From NCBI GenBank assembly GCA_029582265.1, contig CM055821.1, positions 42,537,694 to 42,601,693 of the forward strand: a DNA stretch of 64,000 nucleotides. Reading direction: 5' to 3'. The position numbers and the translations under genes are program-made. The stretch comes from Zoroaster sp. YZ-2022. Taxonomy: Eukaryota > Echinodermata > Asteroidea > Forcipulatida > Zoroasteridae. The notes under the pieces were generated by a model. It saw only the letters and a program-made list of their open reading frames with translations. It was not told the DNA's origin and did not search any database. Shown here piece by piece: positions 1 to 56,803 of the stretch (the stretch's first letter is position 1; each line of letters starts with the position of its first letter).

Positions 1-140
1 AAGGGGGTTAGGGCAGCTTCACACTTGGACAACTGATGGATATTGATGCATTGAGCAGGGAGTCTAGCCAGTTATTGAAGGGGTTAGGGCAGCTTCACGC
101 TTGGACAACTGATGAATGTCTAGTCAGTTATTGAAGTGGA
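1..140 (+). repeat. Tandem repeat of about 78 bp, two units
   Basis: ggggttagggcagcttcac and ttggacaactgatg recur; the array probably extends upstream of the window. Confidence 0.75.
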
Positions 141-227
141 CAGAGTTAGTAAGTGATGTGAACATTGCTTTATTTGTACCATAGTTACTGAACAGGTCTG
201 CATCTCAATGTTTCAATTTGCTTTCAG

Positions 228-43739
<43,512 letters not shown>

Positions 43740-43879
43740 TGAAGACACAGTTTTTCTTAGAGAAATGTGTCTACGCTTTATAGAGAAGACATCCTGGTTA
43801 GCTCTAGTGGAAGAGCCCGGTACACCACCAAAGTTAAGCAACGTTGATAGACCTCAGTCAGTACTTGACTGGCTTGGGT

Positions 43880-44310
43880 ATTGTAACTAGCGTTAACTCA
43901 CTGTGATTTTGAAGGATTTTGAAGGATTGAGGGCAGATGTTATTATTTGCATGGTGGATTATGGAGGATTGAGGTTATCAGGCTATATTTGACACTGGAT
44001 GAAAATGGAAGATTGAGGTTACATTGTACATGTTGGTCTGTCCAAAAAATGATTCTGGAGCAATAAACTGTGTCCACAGACCCAAGCACTGACCTTGCAA
44101 TCACTACAACAAACCTGGATGTACATGTACCCTGGAGGAAGGAAGGCAAGTATGCCTAATAACCTCAATCCTCCAGGGTCCCTGGCCCTGGGCCATGTAC
44201 ATGTAACACAGATAAGCAACACATGTGTGCATACATGTCATCTGCATACAATGGTAGTGGTCATTGTGCTTGCTTTACTACTGAAGGATTTTGTAGGATT
44301 CAGGTAACAG
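43880..44310. mobile_element. Degenerate CCCTAAC-family MITE (third subfamily)
   Basis: It shares gcaagtatgcctaataacct and tgacccaagcactgacctt-type interior segments with 31300-31708, but its termini are eroded. It lies in the sequence just after SEL1L exon (k). Confidence 0.55.
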
Positions 44311-44684
44311 AAAGAAGCCAGAATACTTTCCGTGAAAAAGTAGAGGGTTACCGCAGTGTTTTTGGTTCATCTAGCAGTCTCTAAGAGTTTAAAGCTAGAA
44401 ATAAATTAACTACTCATATTTTGATTGTAAAAATCAAAGCACATTGGGCAAAAATTAAAACATAAACTGTTTCCGGTAGAGTAGCTGGGTGGATTTTTTC
44501 CTTTTCTTGAAAGAAACCTACCGAACCGAACTCCTGTAAAGTTTGTTCAGGCCTTAGTTTTTAATGTAATTTATTAGTTTTTAATATAATTATTACTACA
44601 TTGCTCTACTGAGGCAAATGGTAACTTCAAAACTGGAGTGCTGATTGAAACCTGGTGCAGAAAAACCATAAATAAATACATTAA

Positions 44685-44758
44685 CCCTCCTACTATAGCT
44701 GCGCTTTTGTAGCTGTAGAGGTCAAAATCAGTCGACTGCCTGTTTTGACTGTTGACTG
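44685..44758. mobile_element. CCCTCCTAC-family MITE, left-end fragment
   Basis: TTAA at 44681-44684, then CCCTCCTACTATAGCTGCG. It is truncated after tgactgttgactg. Confidence 0.65.
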
Positions 44759-44841
44759 AACAAGTTATGTCAATGGGCTCATCTCAAAAGAAATAAAATG
44801 TCAACATTTTACATAAACCTTACTTTGTGTAAATAGTTTAA

Positions 44842-45118
44842 CCCTCCTACTCTAGCTGCACTTTAGTGGGAAGTTGATATAGAGAAGTTGCTACAGTCAA
44901 CTGCCTGTTTTGACTGTTGACCCAAATGTGCATGCGGGGACATTTTTGACTGGTTTTTACTGTCATTTTGACCACCCTCAACAATACAAGACAATGCTTT
45001 TACCAGTCAAAAACGGTTGACTCATTTTGACTTGTAAATGTTTGACAATGTTCGACTTTTCAGTGCACTAGATATACCTTGGCAAGTATATCAACATTTT
45101 GACTGATTTTTCACCCAT
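44842..45118. mobile_element. CCCTCCTAC-family MITE
   Basis: TTAA at 44838-44841 at the left. The right end is lost where a SINE begins near 45123. Confidence 0.65.
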
Positions 45119-45122
45119 AATG

Positions 45123-45490
45123 TCGGGCATAATAATAATAATAATGTTGGGCATTTTAAAGCGCTCTTAAAAAAGGTATCAGAGTGCTGTACATTATTAC
45201 CCCTGCTCATCAGGCGCATAAATCATTCCAGAAACCATCTCAGCTCCCTGGGGAATATACAGCTCAATTGCTGCCATTTCGGCGCATATGGCCTAATCAA
45301 ACACAACAACCAACTCTGCCCTCACAGGTCCCCATTTATACTCCTGGGTGGAGAGAAGCAATTATGGTAAAGTGTCTTGCTCAAGGACACAAGTACCACG
45401 GTCACGGATAGGATTCGAACCCACATTCTGACGACTCAGCCACCAGAACACAAATCCGATGCACTAAACTGCTCGACCATGGCATTCCAT
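45123..45490 (-). mobile_element. tRNA-derived SINE, minus orientation
   Basis: The AAT-repeat tail complement is at 45127-45145, followed by gggcattttaaagcgctctt. The body and tRNA-like head run to about 45485. It supplies the uninterrupted reference for the split copy at 60547-61130. Confidence 0.8.
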
Positions 45491-45989
45491 AGTAGCAGGA
45501 GCTTTAATAAGAATCCCTCCCTCCCAACTGAGTTAATTTTCCCCCCCCCCCCCCAACTCGGTGCACAGGAAATTTTTGAGGATGGCCTTGTACATGTACT
45601 TCTGGAACATTTTTAATTAAGTACCAACAAAGTACCAAATCGTTTATTGTATAAATGAAATTGTAAAAAATCACTGTATTTGAAAAAAAGTAATATCGGA
45701 TTCTGGGTTGATTAATACCAAGCAGGTGCACAGTAAATGAATGAGTGACTTTATGAATGGAGCCGTTACATTTTAATGTGTTATGTTGAACACATGTCAG
45801 ATATTGTTGCACCCTGTAGCAGTCACAGTCTGGCATATTTTCAGAGTAGTGCCATGGCCTCGATAATAATTGAGGTATATTAAAGGCGTTATACACTATT
45901 GGTAAAATGTCTATAAATGCATCCATGCTTCATAAGAAAGACAAGAAATGTATAGAAACCAACATGTGGAAGTTTCAGTCGTTGTATCG

Positions 45990-46255
45990 TTAATAAGGCC
46001 AACAAAAAGTCTTCGGTTTCTGGTCATAGGTCGGCTTCAAAATCAGTGCGGTGACAGGTTTTTTATTTTTTATTTTTTATTTTTTAATTTATTTTTAATT
46101 TTTTAATTTTTTAATTTATTTTTTTTTATTTTTCTAACCAGTGAAATACATGACACATGTATACATATTTATTGGAACCAGACCAAATTTCCCATACACA
46201 ACATATGGTGGTTACGACAGGCTGCACAAATCGGGCAAACGTTCATACCCCCTAT
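45990..46255. mobile_element. GTTTCTGGTC-family MITE, one end
   Basis: It begins aaggccaacaaaaagtcttc. It has a low-complexity (ATTTTT)n insert around 46055-46130. The right terminus is not preserved. Confidence 0.65.
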
Positions 46256-47454
46256 AGGACTTTTCACACTAGTCAAATCCCTGGGGAATTATGGTCGGCA
46301 TTTTCACACTTGGATCGCTTTATCTCCCGGTCTGCCCCGGTAAATGGGCTTCCCCCAGGGAATATCCACCCCTGCTCCGGAGTAGGGGTAAGAGGTAAAA
46401 CCCAGGGGGGCTTAAGAATCCACCGGGGAGTAACGGCTAGTGGGAAACGAAAGCGGGTTGTTCATACCCCCAGTTTACATGGCAGACAGGTAACGTAAAC
46501 AAACTGTGAAAGGTCAGAGAAATTGCACGGTCTGAGTTCAAGCTGTTTGTTTTTACAGATGTGTATTCAGTTGTGTTTTACAGAAACCAAATACATGTAT
46601 CCAAGGTGTTAGCCAGCATTTAGAAATACAATGTAGGGTGTCCAAATTTGCTGGAAATTTCAAAACGGGGTGTCTAAATTGTTCACTTACAATACATGTA
46701 AATGACAGATGAAATAGGGTGTCCAGAATTGACGCAGGGTGTCCAAAAGACACCCAGACACCCCTCTGGCTAATACTGTGCATGTATCAACGAAAACATA
46801 TTTCATTTTATATTTTTCGAAGAATTTATCAGTTTCGAAAACTAAGGATTTTTATTTTTAGGTTAAATTTTGAATTGTTTTGGACGAGGTACAATTGTTA
46901 GTATCTGTCTCACTGAATGTGTAATAGTATACACTGCAAGGAAAGGTACCAGTCTCGGTTGTCAACTGATTATCACAATGCGCCAAGCTGGATCACCCCA
47001 AAGAAGTTCACATCAGCTTTCGACAACGAATTGTTTTGTAATTTTTTCTTTGTGTTCAATTTAAATCGCGTCGTTCATCTCATGCGTAGCCATTTTGATT
47101 GTTTACAATTCAATGCAAGTACGTGTAAGCATTGCATACTAGGATTGCTCGCTTCCGGCTAGCTACATTCATGACTTCTGTTAGCCAAAAAAACATAGCA
47201 CGATTGCCCTAGGGTTTGATCATAGTGTGAAATGTGCGTGCGGAACCCCGGGGAATAAGGACCCAGGAAAAATGCGGGCGGGTTTTCACGGGGACAGTAG
47301 GAAACTGCGCCAGGGTAACCATGAGGTAAAAAAAACTCCCTGGGGTTGTAATATATTTCACATTTTCTACAAATGACGGCATGTCAGATGGAATCATTAC
47401 TCGGTATATAAAGTATATTAAGTCTAATAAGGAAAGACCGTTTGGGATGTAATA

Positions 47455-47837
47455 ATAATAATGGACACTTACATGTATATTGCGCCGGTATCCGCCAAAT
47501 TTGACGCTCATGGTGCATGAACGTTATTACCCCTGTCATCGGGCCAGTTATATCATTCCTAGAACCTTCTCAACTCCCTGGGGAGTATGCAGCCCATGCT
47601 GCCAAATGTGTAGTGCAACGAGCTTAATCAAACACAATTACTATCTCTGCCCTCAAAGGTCCCCATGAGCATCGTTTTTATGATGGATACCGGCGCATTA
47701 CAAATGTTCATTATTATTATTTATACTCCTGGGTGAAGAGAAGCAATTATAGTTAAGTGTCTTGCTCAGGGACACAAGTGCCATGGTCGTGGCCAGGATT
47801 CGAACCCACATTCTGACGACTCGGCCATGGCACCCCC
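47455..47837 (-). mobile_element. tRNA-derived SINE with a mosaic body
   Basis: Head and box B complement (ggattcgaacccac) lie at 47770-47837. Body segments carry two trinucleotide stretches (about 47455 and 47708), suggesting two fused or nested SINE copies. Confidence 0.65.
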
Positions 47838-48572
47838 ATATATGTAGAAATTCTCTTTTGTCAAGAACCGGTTGGTTACAACTCGACATATCGATCAGTA
47901 TTCTCTGATCGTCTTCAGGAGAACGTAGGTTTTAGGATTGTACATACTTGTATTTCAGTAATGTATAGTAACTACTAAAGGCGTACATGTACATGTAGCT
48001 TAAATTTACCCACAAATTTTCCTTTAATTTACCGGATTACAAAGTTACTGAATTATTATCGAAGAGCTAACTTGATGTGCAGTTTGTAATGGTAACAATC
48101 ATCCTAAATACGTTATTCTGTCTGATGGTTTCATTTCAGAGAAAACACAAAACAAATGTGCTTATTTGCAAACAAAGACCCCGAGAAGACCCCATGGTTC
48201 TCCCTCAACCACTTTCTCATTAGTTGAGAATTGAGTTGCCCGATATTGGTTCTCCCTGAACCAAAAAATCTCACTTAGCGACACTTGAGATCTACAAGTC
48301 GTCAGATAAGGTTCTTTTCAGAACCTGTATCTCACTTACATGTAGCAATAGTTGAGATAAATACGTGTACATGGTGTTACCGCAAACCGAAACAATAATT
48401 ATTGCCAAATTGCAACCTTTTGCTCCAAGTGTCTTCTATAAAAATCGTGAATGAAAGTAAGTTTTGTGAACATTACCAATGTTGTACCTTCCCTTTAAAA
48501 ACATGTTGGCTAACAGCTCCGTCCCATTGATATGATTGAAGAAGTGTATGCTGAAGGGAAAGAAACAGAGTG

Positions 48573-48872
48573 TCACCCGTGGCCATCATGATTGTGTTCT
48601 CTTGACACTGTTGGTAACTTAATTCCGTTGAGGGTGTACATGGATGTGTCTACCTGTTTAATCTGACAAGGAATGTCACACACTGGCATCATTGTTTCAC
48701 CATTGAATTTAATGCTGATCTTGGCTAAACCTGAGGGCAGGCAAGGGATAAAGAACTTTTTTATTTGCATGCTCTGGTTTTTCAGCGAATTTCTCCTCGT
48801 TTTCCAGCTCATTATTTTTCATGGATATGTTACCAAAGATGCCCTGAAATAGTACAGGTCAGTTAACTATCG
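48573..48872 (-). pseudogene. Unidentified minus-strand coding-like fragment, possibly frameshifted
   Basis: On the minus strand an acceptor-like ctatttcag (about 48853) precedes a frame reading GIFGNISMKNNELENEEKF...VLYPLPAL. A second frame overlaps it and continues SGLAKISIKFNGETMMPV, CDIPCQIKQVDTSMYTL and NGIKLPTVS to a TGA at 48573. Both pieces look protein-like in composition, but they lie in different frames, with the shift near 48730. I cannot name the family. It may be a gene remnant, an element-encoded fragment or chance. Confidence 0.25.
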
Positions 48873-49430
48873 CCATTTGCAACATACATGTAGCAGTGCC
48901 CTCAAGTACACACACACACACACACAACACAAGGGGCATATAATACACAATGTTCATTTCTTATTATTAATGCATTAACATGTTCATGACACAAGTAAAG
49001 TTGTCTGTGATTTTTACGCAACTTTTAACATCATGAATGCCTGTACATTTGTATGTTTTCATCAATGAAAATAACGCTGCATGTTTTTTTTGTAAGTGAT
49101 GTGTAGTTTGTCATCGCATTGCGCACACCCGAATACACGTGATTAGGCATAGTCTTTTGTTCGTCTCAGATTTGTGTGTGGTCATGTGATGTATAATAGA
49201 CATTGTGATCGGCCACTGTTTATGAATGGCAAATAGGTCAATTAATGCTCGGTTGCTTTCGGATGATTGTACGGTTTTGAGGGTTTATGTGAAATGTTCT
49301 GGACACATGTTCTTGTCAATTGTGTCATACATGTAGTTGCTCTAGCAACAGTGTCATGCTGTTGGCTAAATTTGACACTTTTGGTGGAAGGAATTTGTTT
49401 TTTTCCCCTATTCTAATGTGTGTTTGGAAA

Positions 49431-49841
49431 TAAGCTTGTGCCATATCAATTTTTTTTCATCCACGATATATCGGCAAACAAATATCGCAATTTTCGATAA
49501 AATCTCGATTATATTTTCATTCATGCATAAATGCATTAGATCCGATAACCACAGGTACGTACCCCTCTACAAGCATCACAATAAATCGCAAATTCGTTTG
49601 CAGAGCGTGTATGTACTTCTGAAGTAGTTCTGAAGTAGCTGAAAAGACTGTTCTAATTTTGTTTCCATGGAATTTCTGACTTGACTCACAATGGCGATTT
49701 TTTTTTTAATCGTGATATATATTTTTAATCACGATTTATCGATATCTCAATAATATAAAAAGGTTCTCGATATCGTAATTGAATAAAATTTAAAAAAAGG
49801 TATCGCGATAATCGATATTATCGTGTTATCGCCAAAGCTTA
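49431..49841. mobile_element. hAT-like MITE with perfect 8-bp duplication
   Basis: TTTGGAAA occurs exactly at 49423-49430 and 49842-49849. The ends TAAGCTTGTG and CCAAAGCTTA are roughly inverted, with many atcgat/tatcg motifs inside. No coding capacity. Confidence 0.82.
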
Positions 49842-50359
49842 TTTGGAAAAGGCTGCTTTTTAAGGTCAGTAATCTGAATGCTACATGTTTGCTTAATACT
49901 GTTATTGGCATTATGCCTTTGTCGGCAATTGTCCAATCGAAAGCTATCATTCAAATCCATTATTGATCAATCAGGTTTGTTCGATGGCCGCGTGCACGTT
50001 ACATGTATGAACAATACAATGCCATTACCTCGGACAAACTTGATAAGCGTGTTGTTTTCAACACGCTTTGTACGCACATGTTGGAGTTATTTCAGGAGGG
50101 TGTGGCATCGTTAGGCCAATTCATCTAATTTGTACTTTGTAATGTGTGGGAAAAGAAGTACGTGACCAAAAAGTGGTAGGCTTCTGTTTCCAGCAACAGG
50201 GTTGGCGAAATAAAATATAAAAAATAAGAAGCATTCTTGACAAATTTCCAATAAGCAACAGAGAGACTGAGATATAGTTAGGTATTCAACCACGGACGAC
50301 AACTCACAAGAAATCAATGCCGTCTGTCAAATACAACCACCTGCAGTCACTCCCTGGTT

Positions 50360-50424
50360 CAACCCCCCCCCCTCTCTCTCTCTCTCTCACTCACACAATA
50401 TCTCTTTCTCTCTCACTCTCTCTG
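50360..50424 (+). repeat. C-run and (CT)n microsatellite
   Basis: cccccccc followed by ctctctctctctctctcact and further ctct runs. Confidence 0.9.
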
Positions 50425-50998
50425 ATTCCACTCATTTTATTGGCTTTCTCATCTCCGTCCTGATGAGTTTGGAGTGTCATGCGAGAAATGTTGAAGCGGT
50501 GAAGCAAGGGTTGAGTTCCAAATAAGGTCACTGTGAATTACCAGCCCCCTTGACATGGTGTTGATGCAGAGCAATGAGGAACAACGCTGACTTCAATTGC
50601 ATATGTGACACCTGTAGATTGAAATCTGTTTGTAAATTGTATTCTGGGAGAGATAAGTTGTTATTACATTCTTCTTGAAGCCCCATCACATTTGGTTGAA
50701 GAATAGTATGTACATGTACATACAATGTATACATTTCACATACTTCATGCAGATTGATTGATCGTTTCTGACAAGATTGGAAATGAGGGGTCAAAATTGC
50801 CACTAGCTAATTAGTGGATCAACAGAAGGATTACTCCATCTGCTACATGTAGGTTTGATTGTCTGGGGGCTAGTGTACACAAATAAGAAAACACGTCATC
50901 ACAATACACAAAAACTTACAATGATTTTTTTTTCTCACAGCGTGATGCACTGGGTTTGGAATGTTAAGAGAACAACTTGCGATATAAAATCGTCTTAA

Positions 50999-51256
50999 CC
51001 CTAACCCCCTAGATATACTGGCTAGGAACCTTCCTGAATCCTCCAAAATCCATCAGTGCACTTTTGGAAACATCCCCTTATCTTCAAAATGCACCACGTA
51101 TTTTCATTGATCTTTCATATTCAGCACTTATGGCCTGTACTGCCAGGTATTAATTTTGCCCCATTTGAAGAGGTGAAAGTACCAGTTTCCAACAGTGCTG
51201 AATTTTTCCAAAAAAGTGCCCCTTGGAGGATTTTGGAGGATATGGGGTGGTTAGGG
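50999..51256. mobile_element. TTAA-flanked MITE, CCCTAAC family (second subfamily)
   Basis: TTAA at 50995-50998 and 51257-51260; inverted ends CCCTAACC and GGTTAGGG. This is the best-preserved copy of this subfamily. Confidence 0.85.
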
Positions 51257-51389
51257 TTAATGAGTTTGTAAATTGTGGAACTAATTGTTACTCGTCCTGC
51301 CTGCTACCATAAAATTCAAGTTAATTTCAACCCATGCAAATGAACTTTGATATAATATTTTCCCAACCACTGAATTTTTCACTGTGTAT

Positions 51390-51545
51390 GGACTCTGTGC
51401 TTTCAAGTGTCTTCAAAAACATTTTAACTATAAAATCTACAGGTGACTTGTTGCAGGACTTTGAACCAACTACATCTCGCTTACTAAGTGCAGATGTATT
51501 AAACCCTCAACCAACGAGCTTGCTCGACGGTGAAAGGCTCAAGTC
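51390..51545 (-). mobile_element. Degenerate copy of the second SINE type
   Basis: It resembles 13136-13316 with many substitutions (ctgtgctttcaagtgtctt, gcagatgtattaaaccctca). Confidence 0.45.
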
Positions 51546-52506
51546 CTAGCAGTGGGTACCAACTCTGTATATTGGGTACAAATACATTTTCCATTTGTTG
51601 GACATACATGTACATGTACACTCACTGGCCATAAGTATTGCAACATCCCCAAAGTTCAGTTGTGGAGAACTGTGTTACAATAATTTATTTTATTTTATTT
51701 ACACTACTTAAGACTTCTTGAAAGTGCCTGTGTTTTGAAGTCAGTGTTCTTTTATACTGTTCTTGCTCGGAAATTATGTAATACACAATCGATGAAATCG
51801 GATTAAATGATCATCTCACCTGTTACTTGTAAAGTGCTATTTTGAGCATGTTGCAATACTTTTGGCCAGTGTTGTAACCAAGTCATTTTTTCTCAAGTCA
51901 AGTCAAGTCTCAAGTCAAATTTTCCCAAGTCAAGTCAAGTCTCAAGTCAAATTTTCCCAAGTCAAGTCAAGTCAAGTCACAAGTCATTTATCGCCCCGAA
52001 TTAAAGTCAACTTTCAAACTTGTGTGTGGGTGGGTAGGCCTTGGCAAGGTTGTGGGGACTTAACAAAAGGGTAGGCAAGAACACTGTATCTGTGGGGACA
52101 TTTTCATGTCCCCATAGCATTTTTGGTCCCCACAACTGTGTCTAAAAGCGAGTGTATGTCCCCACAATTACGGAAAAAGACTGTGTGTGTGTGTGTGTGT
52201 GAACGTACACACCATTCGTTGTGGGGTCCAAAACACAATAGAACAATTGGACCCCACAAGGTAACTATAGAAAATCTTGTACCCCACAGGAGAATTATAA
52301 GGAAAAGGGATAATAGAACGAACAAAGGAATACCCCACAAATCAATGTGCGTGAGGGTGTGTGTGTGTGTGTGTTCAAGCACTGGCCGCGTTATGGGGAC
52401 AGAGAACAAAAGAGGGATCCGGAATTACTTAGCTGTGGGGACATTTTGTGTGTCCCCACAACGTTTTTAATCCCCAAAATCCTTTGTATTTTGTCCCCAC
52501 AACGCC

Positions 52507-52516
52507 CCGTGCGGGA

Positions 52517-52562
<46 letters not shown>
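52507..52562 (+). repeat. (TG)n microsatellite
   Basis: About 25 TG units within a repeat rich in gtccccacaa motifs (52040-52560). That repeat also has a copy flanking the element at 11549-12445. Confidence 0.92.
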
Positions 52563-52565
<3 letters not shown>

Positions 52566-52789
52566 GCATGCGAGCGTCGCAAACCACGCGTCCGATTTCG
52601 CTGGACAGCTTTCGGATTTTCAGCCAACCTTCTTGAAATCATTCCGTATTTCCAGAAATATGTAGTGAATTATTTTTGCTGTGCATAATCCGGATCTGGA
52701 TTGTTGTACTCCGTAAAAGCGGTAAATCTGCATCACTACAGAGTGTTGACTTGACCGACTAGTTTGTGTTGTGGGTTTCGTTCAGGTGT

Positions 52790-53060
52790 TTAACAAGGCC
52801 AAAAAGTTTCAAAATCGGTGCGGTGACACACGCTTTTGTTTTTTGTTTGTTTTGTTTTGTTTTGTTTAAATTTTTTAGGCATGTATAGGCGGAGACCAAA
52901 TTTCCCATTATACAAAGTATGGTGGCTAAGAGAGGACTCACAAATCAGGCAAACGTTTATACCCCTATGTGAAAAAGTGTGGCTGCGATTGGACATCTTT
53001 GCATAGCAAAAAAAAAAACGGAGAATTTTTATTTTATTTTTTTATTTTTTGCCTGTAATA
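52790..53060. mobile_element. GTTTCTGGTC-family MITE, degenerate
   Basis: It carries the interior accaaatttcccattatac and ggtggctaagagaggact. It is nested in the 2.7-kb hAT-like element. Confidence 0.6.
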
Positions 53061-55286
53061 ATGTTGTGTTTGCCATGTTGCCTGTCTTGGCAGTGAGAAT
53101 AAAGTCAGTGTTTGTCCCTTGTTGTTTATAGGCTATACATAATTGACTGTAATCGCTGGGCAATATTTTCTACAAAACCATACAAACGCACGCACGTGTA
53201 CTCACAATCGTGCAGTACATGTGTGAAGGGAAATGTATGCTAAACGTATAGGCTCAAATGTACAATGTAGCGTTAGACACTTTATTGAAGATGTTTAGAC
53301 ATATTTTACTTCATTAATATAAGTTGTTGATTGAATAAAATAAATGAAACACAAGTGATAACATGATGGGAGGTAAATAAATGACAACTGAGGACCAGAA
53401 ACTCACAAACGGATATGTCAAACCTGCCAATGATCCACGTAAGTATAGCGTTAACGCTGCACAAATTGTGTAGTGCGTCATTGTTTTTGTTGGTGTCCGC
53501 AATCTGAATTAAAAAATGTCATTTACAAAACAGGGAACCAGGTAGTCTTTCATCAATTCGCTCCAGAAATGATCGGGGTTAAAAACCGGTTTGTGTGGAA
53601 AGTATAGAAAGAAGCGATTGAGGTTTTATTTTTTTTTAATTTGAAAATTATCGATCTAGTGTAGGTTAACGTATTTTGAGGGGTTCATTTCAATATTTAT
53701 ACAGAAATTTGCAGACGGTTGAAGCTGTTAGTGTTACACCCGGGACAGTTCATTTTTCTCCCCAAGACGGAGGGTAACTTGCGGTCTTATATGGGCCTTG
53801 GAATTTGGTAATTTGGGAGAAGATACATTTTGTAAACGGCCCAAAAACTAGTAATTGCTGCTTCTTAGTTATTTGGTCGCTTAGTTATTTGTTAAAATCA
53901 CGGACTCCAGTGTATTACAACGTTGTGCATGAAAGCCTTACTGATTTTATGTTGACAACTCTGGCAACACTTGCATAGGTGATGTAAGGAGAATATTATA
54001 AAATTCCCTTTTTACGGAGTAAAACATTAACAAACACATGTACCCTTTAATGATTACTTACATAATAAACACAATTTGAGTCAAAATAGTCATTCGGTTT
54101 TGTTTTACGGAAAATGTGCGATAATTTGTTCAACACTTTACAAATTCTTAATACAATTAACAATGTCACTATAACCTCGTTCCAGCCATTTGTATAAATT
54201 ATTTTGAATGTTAATGCAATGCATTTACCAGTAATAGCCCACAGCTTCCACTATGATGTATTGTGTTGAAGACTAGACATGTAGCATACACTTTACAGTA
54301 CAAGGCATGTACATGTACAGTACACTATATTATTGTATTATGTATTACGTATAGATTCGCGACGGCATTTTTATTTTTTCCGTCACAAAAGTATTCGGCT
54401 GCCGTGGCCGGATTGACCAGAAAAATACATGTAATAAAACAACCTAAAATACATGATGACTTGCAATGTCGTCAAGTCAAATTTACTCAAGTCAAGTCAA
54501 GTCACAAGTCATTTTTGTCCAAGTCAAGTCAAGTCAAGTCGCAAGTCACAAAAATTGGCGAGTCCGAGTCACCGACTCGAGTCAACAACAGTGCTTTTGG
54601 CCAGTGAGTGTACATGTGCATGTAGGGGATTTGTTATTCTTTATGGTGAAAATGTACAGTTTTTCTCACTTTGTTTACACTTGATCCTGCAAGAAGGATC
54701 AAAATCCCGCTAGGGTGATCAGAGGGTATTTACACTGGCCGATGATCAGTGGCGTGTGATCCCCCCTCCCTCCCCTTTGTGGGATCTGATCTTCTTTTGA
54801 TCCCCCTAGCCACATCCAGTGTAAACACTGTGTTTGTTGTCCTGTTTACCTATGCTTGGATGAAAAAAAGTTGGACAGAAAAATCTGTATTTATGAGAGT
54901 TAAGCAGCATTGTATTGACCCTGAAATCCTTTGATTTCGGTTTTCACTACTTTCGTCTGAAAACTCACGTTTATTTATGGTGTAAACCGAAGACCTTATT
55001 GTTCACCTCTATTGTTCTGTTTTGTTGTTGGACTTTAACATTTCTAGGCATCTCCTATATGATTTCTACACATTTTTCCACCAATGACATTTGTAAACAA
55101 TAACCAGCAACCGAGGCCCCATTGTTCCCTTTTGTTATAAGTCCTCGGTTGACACCATAAACAGACGCATTTAACATTTATAAACCAGCCTACTATGCGT
55201 GAATATAACACACAGTCCATGGCATTGTAGTCCAAGTGCATGGACTCACTGCAAGCGTAGCAATGAGTTTGGATTGCCTGCCTTAA

Positions 55287-55531
55287 CCAGTTCGCGTCGG
55301 GAATAAAAAAGTTTTTCTGGGCCCCTGTGGCGGGTTTCTTTTTCCCACACACACCGTGAATGGAAGCTTCCACAGCGGGTGGCCGGCACTTCCAAGCATG
55401 TCACTGTGCACGCATGGTTGAACCGAGCATGCATACAAATATTCCAGAGTTTCCTGTGGCGTGTTTAGACGCTCTCCGATCCGCGGTGCAGAAAAAAATT
55501 TCATGTATACACTGCCTCCGACGCGAACTGG
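55287..55531. mobile_element. TTAA MITE, CCAGTTCGCG family
   Basis: TTAA at 55283-55286 and 55532-55535; inverted ends CCAGTTCGCGTCGG. It is inverted relative to 14174-14417 and shares gtggcgtgtttagacgctct with 60865-61085. Confidence 0.88.
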
Positions 55532-56803
55532 TTAATTAAGGTATCATGGGATTAGACGCTTGACGCAGTTAGTCTCGGAGCTGGACGTGATTTTAATTGG
55601 ATGCACAGGAGGTATAACAGCAAAGTCACGCAACATGCGATATAAAGGCATGACGACACACCTCAAGGATGCATTACAATGCAGTGTTTGTCATCTGCGT
55701 GAATATTTGGCACGCGAGCGTACGGTTTTTTCCTGCATGCCAACTAGGTCTCCCAGAATGCACTGCTTCTTTTTGAGAACTAGTGGAACGCCACATTATC
55801 AATGACCCATATATATCATTACTACTCAATAGAGAATTTTACATGGTGTCTCCGCAATTAGTCTTACTTATCCTCTCTCCACTATGCAAAGCTACAAGTT
55901 TTACCGACCCATATATATATCCATTGTTTCTGGAGACAATGGCCCATGGACTGGTATTATACTGTACATGAATGGCACACATCGTGTATGTAATGGACTT
56001 TTATGCCTTATGACTTGTGCAGAAATGTCAGTTGACTAAGGATTGGACACGTAAATTGTTCACATTTTGTATGTAAAATTTGACTTTATACACAAAATAA
56101 AGGTACCTGTAGGTATTTTCTGAAATTTTAAATTAGAAATGATGCTAGCAATGTAGTAAATTATGTCTTGCCAACAACTAGACCAGTGACTCATCACTGA
56201 TAGACTAAAAATCCAATTTTAATCAAACTCAGAAGTCGGTGTTAAAGGTGACCGGCCAGTGGGCAGGTGTTTGAGGAATGCTTTGTGGCTTAACCCCGAT
56301 GTACAACTTCACATGACATCAAAGCTGGAAGGCTTCTTTGTCAAAGAGATAAATATTGGCAAATCAATCACTCCCGGGGATTGTGGGTTGGAGCCACTAT
56401 GATCAAAATGCACTTTGGTACATACATGTATTTGACCGTGCACCATTATCCGGTCAATTCCATAGTACATGTCTGAGTCCATTACGCCATAAACCCATCA
56501 AAACAATCACCATTTTGAACAAAAACTCCAATAGATTGTAACCCCAAATGTAGAAAATATGCAGAATGAAGAAGAATTTCTTTCACGTTAGATCAATAGC
56601 CAACAAAAGTATGACAGATCTTATGTGACCAACAAAACAGCAACCTTATTGTGGAGATAACCTTTTTATGAACCACAGTGTGAACGTACTGTATGGTACA
56701 TTGGGCGAAGCGTTTGATATGTGTGTCGGAGCTTCTCGAGAATAAAGATAAAACGACGATCGTCAAAATGATGACAACCAGGATGTTTGAAAATAATATA
56801 CCG

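Larger units (their letters stand above)
51867..54593. mobile_element. hAT-like element, 2.7 kb, inserted in a Tc1-type MITE
   Basis: An exact 8-bp duplication CTTTTGGC lies at 51859-51866 and 54594-54601. The left end is CAGTGTTGTAACC; the right end, inverted, is CACTGTTGTTGAC. Both subterminal zones are dense in caagtcaagtc repeats (51885-52010 and 54470-54550). No long ORF, so it is non-autonomous. It carries inner repeats, including (TG)n tracts and a copy of the 52790 MITE. Confidence 0.85.
51619..54610. mobile_element. Tc1/mariner-type MITE split by a hAT-like element
   Basis: It is the same element as 18739-19011. The left part is 51619-51866; the last nine bases (CAGTGAGTG) lie at 54602-54610, displaced by the 2.7-kb insertion. 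TA flanks are at 51617 and 54611. Confidence 0.82.
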
